The notes under the pieces are model-generated. The model ran no database searches. It was not told the DNA's origin and saw only the letters and a program-made list of their open reading frames with translations. A stretch of 36,346 bases of DNA from NCBI RefSeq assembly GCF_002646595.1, contig NZ_PDUD01000068.1:1-36346 (forward strand), given 5' to 3'. This document shows positions 33,901 to 36,346 of the stretch, piece after piece. This DNA is from Flavilitoribacter nigricans DSM 23189 = NBRC 102662. GTDB taxonomy: Bacteria > Bacteroidota > Bacteroidia > Chitinophagales > Saprospiraceae. A program made the translations under genes and the position numbers. Positions within the stretch are counted from its first letter, which is position 1. Each line of letters begins with the position of its first letter.

Positions 33901-36346
33901 GTCAGACCGGTCGCTACATCGCAAGCTTCGATCGTATCATCATCCGGTGCAGTAACTACGGGATCCGTTGTGTCTCCTATGGTAATTGTTTGTACGTCCG
34001 TACCAACATTCAAGCACTCATCGGTTACCGTAAAGGTACGCGTGATCACGACCGGACAAGTGCCGGTCTGCGTATCGACATAGGTCGTGGTGTAATTACA
34101 AGCTTCCGTAATTGTCAGGCCATAATTACCTTCCTGACCGGTGATATCCACTGGCGTCTCGGAATAATCCGGCAAACTGGTGGTCGCATCACAGGCTTCG
34201 ATCGTATCATCATCCGGTGCGGTGACTACCGGTGCGGTCGTATCATCGATCGTGATGGTCTGCACGTCGGTGCCTACATTCAGGCATTCGTCGGTAACCG
34301 TGAAGGTACGTGTGATCACGATTGGGCAGGTGCCGGCTTGCATATCCACATAAGTGACCGTGTAATCACAAGCTTCCGTAACTGTAAGTCCGTAGGCTGC
34401 TTCCTGGCCGGTGATGTCCACAGGAGTTTCGGAGTAATCCGTCAGACCAGTTGCCACATCGCAAGCTTCGATCGTATCATCGTCCGGAGCGGTAACTACT
34501 GGTGCGGTCGTATCGTCAATGGTGATGGTTTGTACATCCGTACCCACGTTCAAACAATCATCGGTTACCGTAAACGTACGCGTGATCACGATTGGGCAGG
34601 TACCCGTTTGCGTATCTACGTAGGTCGTAGTGTAATTACAAGTTTCCGTGATCGTCAGACCGTAAGCGCCCTCCTGACCGGTGATGTCTACCGGTGTTTC
34701 GGAGTAATCCGTCAGGCCAGTTGCCACATCGCAAGCTTCGATCGTATCATCATCCGGTGCAGTGACTACCGGTGCGGTCGTATCATCGATGGTGATGGTT
34801 TGTACGTCCGTACCTACATTCAAGCACTCGTCGGTTACCGTGAAGGTCCGCGTGATAACCACCGGACAGCTGCCGGTTTGTGTGTCGATATATGTTGTGG
34901 TGTAATCACAGGCTTCCGTGATCGTCAGGCCATAGGCCGCTTCCTGACCGGTGATGTCTACCAGTGTTTCGGAGTAATCACCCAGGCTCGTGGTTGCATC
35001 ACAAGCCTCGATCGTATCATCATCCGGAGCGGTCACTACCGGTGCAGTCGTATCATCAATCGTGATCGTCTGCACGTCGGTGCCGACATTCAAGCACTCG
35101 TCGGTTACCGTGAACGTACGCGTGATTACGATCGGGCAGGTACCGGCTTGGGTATCCACATAAGTGACGGTGTAATCACAGGCTTCCGTCACAGTCAGGC
35201 CGTAAGCGCCTTCCTGGCCGGTAATATCTACCGGCGTCTCGGAGTAATCCGTCAGGCCGGTCGCTACATCACAGGCCTCGATCGCATCATCATCCGGAGC
35301 GGTCACTACCGGTGCAGTCGTATCATCGATCGTGATCGTCTGCACGTCTGTGCCTACTTTCAAGCAATCATCGGTAACGGTGAAGGTACGCGTGATCACT
35401 ACCGGACAAGTGCCCGTTTGCGTATCCACGTAAGTCGTGGTATAGTTACAAGCTTCCGTGATCGTCAGGCCGTAAGCACCTTCCTGGCCCGTAATATCTA
35501 CTGGAGTTTCAGAGTAATCCGTCAGACCAGTTCCCACATCGCAAGCCTCAATCGTATCATCATCCGGAGCCGTAACTACGGGATCGGTCGTATCACCGAT
35601 GGTGATGGTTTGTACGTCCGTACCAACATTCAAGCACTCATCGGTTACCGTAAAGGTACGCGTGATCACGACCGGACAAGTGCCGGTCTGCGTATCGACA
35701 TAGGTCGTGGTGTAATTACAGGCTTCCGTAATGGTCAGACCATAATTACCTTCCTGACCGGTGATATCCACTGGCGTTTCGGAATAGTCCGGTAAACTGG
35801 TGGTCGCATCACAAGCTTCAATCGTATCGTCATCCGGTGCGGTGACTACCGGTGCGGTCGTATCATCAATCGTGATCGTTTGTACGTCCGTACCGATATT
35901 CAGACACTCATCCGTGACCGTGAAGGTACGCGTGATTACGATCGGGCAGGTACCGGCCTGGGTATCTACATAAGTGACCGTGTAATCACAAGCTTCCGTA
36001 ACTGTAAGTCCGTAGGCTGCTTCCTGGCCGGTGATGTCCACAGGAGTTTCGGAGTAATCCGTCAAACCAGTGGCAACATCGCAAGCCTCAATCGCATCAT
36101 CATCCGGAGCCGTTACTACCGGTGCGGTCGTATCGTCGATGGTGATGGTTTGTACATCCGTACCTACATTCAGACAGTCATCGGTTACGGTAAACGTACG
36201 CGTGATCACGATCGGGCAGGTGCCCGTTTGCGTATCTACATAAGTTGTGGTGTAGTTACAAGTTTCCGTGATCGTCAGACCGTAAGCTGCCTCCTGGCCG
36301 GTGATGTCTACCGGTGTTTCTGAGTAATCCGTCAGACCAGTTGCTA
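18612..36346 (-). CDS. Giant T9SS-secreted multi-repeat surface protein (adhesin-like), 5' end outside window
   Basis: The frame is open from the right window edge to the stop at 18612, more than 5,900 codons; an internal Met at 36209 is not the true start. N to C: about 16 HYR-like 90-aa repeats; two diverged HYR domains (about 31640-32090); a linker; 33 repeats of 51 aa; eight ~97-aa domains starting CDDNGTP; 20 repeats of 53 aa; several PKD/Ig-like domains (about 19390-20850); a SprB-like repeat (about 19180-19385); a further Ig-like stretch; and a C-terminal gliding-motility domain (VYIPNAFSPNGDGEND … FKGDLTLVR). That domain directs export by the type IX system and surface attachment. Each 90-aa unit has four Cys and each 51/53-aa unit two, suggesting disulfides. 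Giant proteins of this build act in adhesion or gliding. The specific role is unknown. Confidence 0.93.
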   Translation of the reverse strand, partial: ATGLTDYSETPVDITGQEAAYGLTITETCNYTTTYVDTQTGTCPIVITRTFTVTDDCLNVGTDVQTITIDDTTAPVVTAPDDDAIEACDVATGLTDYSETPVDITGQEAAYGLTVTEACDYTVTYVDTQAGTCPIVITRTFTVTDECLNIGTDVQTITIDDTTAPVVTAPDDDTIEACDATTSLPDYSETPVDITGQEGNYGLTITEACNYTTTYVDTQTGTCPVVITRTFTVTDECLNVGTDVQTITIGDTTDPVVTAPDDDTIEACDVGTGLTDYSETPVDITGQEGAYGLTITEACNYTTTYVDTQTGTCPVVITRTFTVTDDCLKVGTDVQTITIDDTTAPVVTAPDDDAIEACDVATGLTDYSETPVDITGQEGAYGLTVTEACDYTVTYVDTQAGTCPIVITRTFTVTDECLNVGTDVQTITIDDTTAPVVTAPDDDTIEACDATTSLGDYSETLVDITGQEAAYGLTITEACDYTTTYIDTQTGSCPVVITRTFTVTDECLNVGTDVQTITIDDTTAPVVTAPDDDTIEACDVATGLTDYSETPVDITGQEGAYGLTITETCNYTTTYVDTQTGTCPIVITRTFTVTDDCLNVGTDVQTITIDDTTAPVVTAPDDDTIEACDVATGLTDYSETPVDITGQEAAYGLTVTEACDYTVTYVDMQAGTCPIVITRTFTVTDECLNVGTDVQTITIDDTTAPVVTAPDDDTIEACDATTSLPDYSETPVDITGQEGNYGLTITEACNYTTTYVDTQTGTCPVVITRTFTVTDECLNVGTDVQTITIGDTTDPVVTAPDDDTIEACDVATGLTDYSETPVDITGQEGAYGLTITEACNYTTTYVDTQTGTCPIVITRTFTVTDDCLNVGTDVQTITIDDTTAPVVTAPDDDTIEACDVATGLTDYSETPVDITGQEGAYGLTVTEACDYTVTYVDIQTGSCPIVITRTFTVTDECLNVGTDVQTITIDDTTAPVVTAPDDDTIEACDASTSLGDYSETPVDITGQEAAYGLTITEACDYTTTYVDTQTGSCPVVITRTFTVTDECLNVGTDVQTITIDDTTAPVVTAPDDDAIEACDVATGLTDYSETPVDITGQEGTYGLTITETCNYTTTYVDTQTGTCPIVITRTFTVTDDCLNVGTDVQTITIDDTTAPVVTAPDDDTIESCDVTTGLADYSETPVDITGQEGTYGVTVDEACDYTITYVDTQTGTCPIVITRTFTVTDECLNVGTDVQTITIGDTTDPVVTAPDDVVFEACDATTSLPDYSETPVDITGQEGVYGLSVTEACDYTITYVDTQTGTCPIVITRTFTVTDECLNVGTDVQTITIGDTTDPVVTAPDDDTVEACDVAGGLADYSETPVDITGQEGTYGVTVTEACDYTVTYVDTQSGTCPIVITRTFTVTDECQNVGTDVQIITIEDTTSPTVNCPGDVTVSCSAEVPVEDITLINALDNCGSVTVTFVQDVSDNLSCSETITRTYRVTDDCGNTADCEQLIVINDLTAPVFEDPPADVTVECIEAVLPAPDLTWTDNCDGSGSVPGIDTDNGGSYTRTWTYTDACGNTTAVTQVITIGVLAVSLEPVAPLCINAGPQQIIVDKPGGTWTGAVNTNGMFNPAANGAGVHMVGYIYMNAEGCQATDEIAVTVLARESETIDQTICEGESLTINGNTYENPGIYTDTIPSGSVNGCDSILNINLIVLESDTVNIAETICEGATYNLGNQSLTTTGTYQATFTAENGCDSLVVLDLTVLPAYEETLDEEICDGESYGFGSQTLTTGGTYTETFTAENGCDSTVTLNLTILPTFTEAVAADICDGDSYEFGTQTLTIGGTYTEVFTAANGCDSTVTLTLTVLPTFAETITAEICDGDSYELGTQTLTIGGTYTEVFTAANGCDSTVTLTLTILPIYVETVDAEICDGDSYELGTQTLTTGGTYTEVFTAANGCDSTVTLNLTVLPILTETIDAEICDDDFYTFGNQNISTPGTYTETFTSSIGCDSVVTLNLTVLPTFTEAVAADICDGESYEFGPQTLTTGGTYTEIFTAANGCDSTVTLTLTILPTFTETIDAEICDGDSYEFGPQTLTTGGTYTEVFTAANGCDSTVTLNLTILPTFTETVDAEICDGDSYEFGTQTLTTDGTYTEVFTASNGCDSTVTLNLTVLPILTETIDAEICDNDFYTFGNQNISTPGTYTETFTSSIGCDSTVTLNLTVLPTFTEAVTAEICDGDSYEFGTQTLTTGGTYTEIFTAANGCDSTVTLTLTILPTFTETIDAEICDGDSYEFGPQTLTTGGTYTEVFTAANGCDSTVTLNLTILPTFTETVDVEICDGDSFEFGTQTLTADGTYTEVFTAANGCDSTVTLNLTVLPILTETIDAEICDDDFYTFGNQNISTPGTYTETFTSSIGCDSTVTLNLTVLPTFTEAVAAEICDGDSYEFGNQTLTTGGTYTEVFTAENGCDSTVTLTLTILPTFTETIAAEICDGDSYEFGNQTLTTGGTYTEVFTAANGCDSTVTLTLTILPTFTEAIDVEICEGYNYQFGTQTLTADGTYTEVFTAANGCDSTVTLTLTVLPELTESISAEICEGETYPFDGQDLDADGTYTATFTASNGCDSTVTLTLTILPDLTESIAAEICEGETYPFDGQDLDTGGTYTATFTASNGCDSTVTLTLTILPDLEESITAEICEGETYPFDGQDLDAEGTYTATYTASNGCDSTVTLTLTILPDLTESITAEICEGETYPFDGQDLDTDGTYTAVFPASNGCDSTVTLTLTVLPELTESITAEICEGETYPFDGQDLDADGTYTGTFTASNGCDSTVTLTLTVLPELTESIAAEICDGETYTFDGQDLDESGTYTGTFTASSGCDSIVTLTLTVLPELEEAITAEICEGETYTFDGQDLDTDGTYTATYTGSNGCDSTVTLTLTVLPELAESISAEICEGETYPFDGQDLDTDGTYTAVFTASNGCDSTVTLTLTVLPELEESITAEICEGETYPFDGQDLDADGTYTAVFPGSNGCDSTVTLTLTVLPELTESITAEICEGETYTFDGQDLDADGTYTGTFTSSSGCDSIVTLTLTVLPELEEAITAEICEGETYTFDGQDLDTDGTYTAAYTGSNGCDSTVTLTLTVLPELEEAIAAEICDGETYTFDGQDLDTDGTYTAVFTASNGCDSTVTLTLTVLPTFEVTIDEAICEGDTYSFGGQDIAIGGTYTEVFTASNGCDSTVTLNLEILPELSSTIDEEICEGDVYEFGTQSLDETGTYTETFVSSLGCDSIVTLNLTVLPQLEETIDVVICEGESYTLGAQDLSSPGTYTETFISSIGCDSIVTLHLEVINIEVTVDNIICDDAGTPQDPSDDLFTFEITVTNDSLRNGWTTSNGETGDYNTTVILGPYLISDGDLNLDLWDTDQPDCITSFEVTAPPPCSEDCAIEAIVSNIICDDNGTPGITDDDLFYFDISATGVNVGDNWTATLNGDVLVPSAAYDETVTGLGPFNIIDGNLSVTVTDVDDPNNCPVIVEVIAPPFCSEPCTIAIELIGPFCDDNGTPSDPLDDEFTFQILVTGGGDDPNGWTDQNGRTGTYGVAADFGPFPISGGAINLVITDIDLEYCSNTIDVDPPATCSELCLITLTPIDTLCDVNGTPYTAGDDIFTFTLIVDGSNLSDSWVSNDASQPTGAYGTPVTFGPYDIADGDVSIVITDSVDPDCEETITIAAPEPCSGECEIEAVLSNVTCLDNGTPSNPNDDLYTYEITVSGGNAAGPQGWVDSYGTTAEYDSVVVFGPFPIVNGPRFHIITDSLFAGCFTTLTVNPPAPCSNTCDINAVLTEGPICDDNGTPLDPTDDAFSFQVTVEAANGSIQGWTSTDPNTPNGTYGAAANFGPYLISGGAVTITFTDRADPNCVSTITVTPPDACSFQCDIDIELVATPCDPNGTPLDPSDDQFYVLAEVTGINTGGSYRIVGFPGLHPYGQVNVIGPYPISGGRVCVEVYDRVDGSCTATICTDPPPTCAECEINAQVLEKRCEDNGTPEDPTDDIFYFDVIVTGQNASGLGWRQVDIFNNTLLSGLYGEVKTFGPYSIADGVVSIRIRDKTDSACKVDFTVTPPESCSDECDETVTLEEELCPGESVTFFDREISSAGTYFETKPGEAANGCDVIYQLTVVVLEEAEGTISATICEGETYTFGSDQLTSAGTYTRVLAGQAANGCDSTVILTLDVLPNARQIINASICEGESYGAGGDDFTEEGTYTILLEGQAANSCDSIITLNLTVHEPVDETVTATICAGEVFEFNGKQYDTAGTYQDVDEGGSIDGCDINYTIIVEVVPLATGTVNAEICAGETFRFNGQDYSTAGTYTHTIQGGSAAGCDSTVTLVLKINQPVTNEITATICEGETFTLNGKTYSQPGTYMDSETGGSADGCDSTLILHLDVNDVVFIDDTAEICEGESYDFFGRTLTTSGVYRDTMIGGSPTGCDVVNQLTLTVKPPATNNVDAEICEGETYTVGGEVFDQDGVYTVVLAGEAANGCDSTIVLTLTVFESEGETIEATICEGEVFEFNGKTYDTAGTYTDVVMNAGNAGCDVNYIIIIEVVPVATETVNAEICAGESIFFNGEEYDTAGSYEHTLIGASADGCDSIVTLVLTVNQPVTNEINATICAGETYTLNGETYSQPGTYTDVIENGSADGCDSTLILNLQVNDVVLVEESAEICEGETYRFGGVDLSDSGVYRDTMIGASPSGCDVVTTLTLTVQQPSTATIVRSICEGESIVFGGETYTESGTYTEFLAGGNAVGCDSTTTLILTVNDQVINEISATICEGESYEFEGQILTQSGVYTELFPQGSSAGCDSLIRLDLQVLEPGELVRNVQICTGESYTFNGEVYTTTGTYFDTIFNGAANGCDSLLVLNLEVEDAVTNEIDATICEGEPYTINGNEYDTPGTHMEVITGGSAAGCDSIIILNLEVETAVVNEIDVTICEGEEYTIGSDTYTTSGMYSTTIPGGAANGCDSTIILNLQVNQPVTNPISASFCAGDSYELNGTTYTAGGTYRDTLFGAAANGCDSILVLTLEELPVAINEIYGEICEGNAFEVNGRFYFEAGTYTDIIPGGAANGCDSILQIELIILPLGTYEESATICAGDNFSWNGRIYNTTGEYEIVLPGAAANGCDSVLTLNLTVLPELIPTIVGAPYLCAGEGTTVYVDGDFVSYLWSTGATTPSIYVEEPGVYSVTVTSDRGCEGTNSINIQEAPSPVADAGEDTAFDCGAPTVTLDGSGSSADVILFEWSGPGITSTTRNHIYPVVSQAGMYILEVTNGFGCMDRDTVIVEEGDLPPLADAGPNRLITCDVPEATLLGSTNSPNPMYTWSGPGINDSNRHLQNPTVSFGGVYTLVVEDTVTGCVSEPVEVYVGVNTEAPLAVIRQLGDLDCYTSVITLFGNTDGDADQYEFRWTQNGEYMGNGQSIQVTEGGWVVLSVLDTINGCPAIDSLLVEDKTEYPAANAGDPAELNCYQETAILKGAASNAPYITYTWTGPDGGIISGGNTLTPEVGTAGTYYLMVQDTINGCNRMDSVIVTIDDGSPIAILEDSLLLSCGVAQMIIDGSRSSSGQGISYQWTTIGGNIVGSTQVQNIEVSSAGLYIQSVFDVGNGCTDQDTILVYGPLLPNSANVLTTPSCADSNTGIIEVDAVEGGSPPYVYSINGESGPFSTEPVFEGLAPGPYRLVIEDVVGCQWDTTLVIAELDPIQVLVSARTDKIDWGDFIQLNGQTDLMDDMIDSLFWSPGNNLSCINCYDPIANPDSTKVYTFTVIDTLGCEGSASLTIYVDRTKGVYIPNAFSPNGDGENDYFTIYGNENVELIEELMIFDRWGELVFIAEDFLPNVPQFGWDGWFRRKNSQRPMNAAVFAFFTRVRFKDGTSQIFKGDLTLVR
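19180..19385 (-). other. SprB-like repeat
   Basis: A single ~68-residue module begins TPSCADSNTGIIEVDAVEGG, continues PPYVYSINGE and ends YRLVIEDVVGCQWDTTLVI. This is the pattern of the SprB repeat (PxCxGxxxGxIxxxxxGGxxPYxYsxxg … YxvxVxDxxGC), named after the gliding adhesin SprB. Only one copy is present. Confidence 0.8.
20850..24029 (-). repeat. Twenty 53-aa (159-bp) repeats with a 5-unit higher-order period
   Basis: The consensus is …A(T/E)ICEGExYxFNGxxYxxxGTYxxxxxGGxAxGCDSxxxLxLxV…, with two Cys per unit. The block length is exactly 20 x 159 = 3,180 bp. Units 3-7 resemble units 8-12 in order (for example FEFNGKQYDTAGTY and FEFNGKTYDTAGTY). The TTGCC start of the encoded NGK segment recurs at 22696 and 23491, 795 bp apart. 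Units are more diverged than in the 51-aa block, so this block looks older. Confidence 0.9.
24030..26348 (-). repeat. Eight ~97-aa domains beginning CDDNGTPxDPxDDxFTF
   Basis: Each unit opens with C(D/E)DNGTPxDPxDDxFxF, carries a mid-domain GW or SW, a YGxxxxFGPYxIxxG strand pair, then ITDxxDxxC and a closing PPxxCSxxC. The Asp-rich opening could bind calcium. Unit length varies and identity is moderate, unlike the neighbouring exact-length repeats. I do not recognise a named domain. Confidence 0.8.
26349..31400 (-). repeat. Thirty-three 51-aa (153-bp) repeats without Lys or Arg
   Basis: The consensus is TFTETIDAEICDGDSYEFGTQTL-x3-GTYTEVFTAANGCDSTVTLTLTVLP. Unit 1 has 52 residues and all the rest 51, so the 27 units from 30479 to 26349 span exactly 4,131 bp. 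Three sub-types follow N to C: diverged units 1-2; a CDGDSYEFG type (3-18) containing a 4-unit higher-order repeat; and a CEGETYPFDGQDL type (19-30); units 31-33 are intermediate. Not one Lys or Arg and only one His occurs in the block, making it strongly acidic. Confidence 0.92.
28644..30479 (-). repeat. 612-bp higher-order repeat, three copies inside the 51-aa block
   Basis: Copies are 30479-29868, 29867-29256 and 29255-28644. Each contains, in order, the variant unit ILTETIDAEICD(D/N)DFYTFGNQ, a TFTEAV unit, a TFTETI unit and a fourth TFTE(V/A)(I/V)D unit. The codons for the FGNQNIS variant recur exactly 612 bp apart (29191, 29803, 30415). This shows duplication of whole four-unit blocks. 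Confidence 0.88.
32101..36346 (-). repeat. HYR-like 90-aa (270-bp) repeats, about 15.7 copies, continuing past the window
   Basis: The same codon position recurs at 32101, 32371, 32641 and every 270 bp to 36151, without a single length change. The unit runs DDTTAPVVTAPDDDTIEACD…YSETPVDITGQEGAYGLT…TEACDYT…GTCPIVITRTFTVTDECLNVGTDVQTIT, with four Cys. It resembles the HYR (hyalin repeat) Ig-like domain, usually an adhesion module. The three units nearest the diverged HYR domains (32101-32910) are the least uniform. Confidence 0.93.
32911..36346 (-). repeat. 1620-bp (6-unit) higher-order repeat of HYR-like units
   Basis: Copy A is 34531-36150, copy B is 32911-34530, and a partial third copy begins at 36151 and runs off the window. 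Bases 34381-34440 and 36001-36060 are identical, and 33781-33840 differs from 35401-35460 at very few positions. Within six units a weaker 3-unit (810-bp) pattern is visible: DATTSL units at places 2 and 5, and VTEACDYTVTYVD units at 1 and 4. Confidence 0.9.

Noticed and set aside
33258-35795. Long plus-strand open frame (845 codons) opposite the HYR repeats, with similar ones at 32178-33203 and 35880-36323
   Set aside because: It is the complement of the repeated unit: a period divisible by three copies any stop-free antisense frame. It has no start context and no family resemblance.
26349-36346. Regularly spaced repeats suggesting a CRISPR array
   Set aside because: The repeat periods are 153 and 270 bp with no unique spacers, the frame is open throughout, and the repeats encode protein domains.
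36209-36346. Start of the giant gene at the Met codon 36209
   Set aside because: The repeat and open frame continue upstream to the window edge in phase, so this Met is internal to a repeat unit.

Overview
The window fits a member of the Bacteroidota, most likely an aquatic gliding relative of Saprospiria. The evidence is a giant surface protein ending in a gliding-motility (type IX secretion, type B) C-terminal domain; families largely confined to this phylum (DUF5606, DUF4783, TIGR02757); a fused alpha/beta 2-oxoacid dehydrogenase E1; several TAnnTTTG-type -7 promoter elements; and A-rich leaders instead of Shine-Dalgarno sites. The species cannot be named from sequence alone.

Layout. Positions 1-660 hold a tandem array of about 140-bp units, each a tRNA-like sequence followed by an intrinsic terminator. 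A small GIY-YIG nuclease gene follows, and a further truncated tRNA-like fragment starts at its stop codon. Positions 660-980 are non-coding with a short tandem palindromic repeat. A DUF892/YciE-like gene (plus strand) faces a probable minus-strand operon running 6811 to 1547: a large PVC-type cytochrome c/dehydrogenase lipoprotein, an FG-GAP propeller lipoprotein and a DUF2809 membrane protein. Next on the minus strand come pyruvate phosphate dikinase with a clear terminator, and a tandem universal stress protein with a nested-hairpin leader. An 820-bp gene-free stretch precedes a DUF4783 gene (plus). It converges on a minus-strand pair of a glycosyltransferase 2 and a TIGR02757 protein, coupled by a TTGA overlap. 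Then follow an M3 oligoendopeptidase, DUF5606 and the fused E1 dehydrogenase, all minus.

The right half (18612 to the window edge) is one minus-strand open frame of more than 5,900 codons whose 5' end is outside the window. From N to C it carries about 16 HYR-like 90-aa repeats, two diverged HYR domains, 33 repeats of 51 aa, eight domains of about 97 aa, 20 repeats of 53 aa, a PKD/Ig-like zone, a SprB-like repeat and the T9SS type B sorting domain. Three blocks show higher-order repeats: 6 x 270 = 1620 bp, 4 x 153 = 612 bp and 5 x 159 = 795 bp. The 51-aa block lacks any Lys or Arg over about 1,680 residues. This is probably a secreted, disulfide-rich, very acidic giant adhesin.

The most unusual items are the layered repeat architecture and charge bias of the giant protein, and the tRNA-like/terminator array around the GIY-YIG gene.
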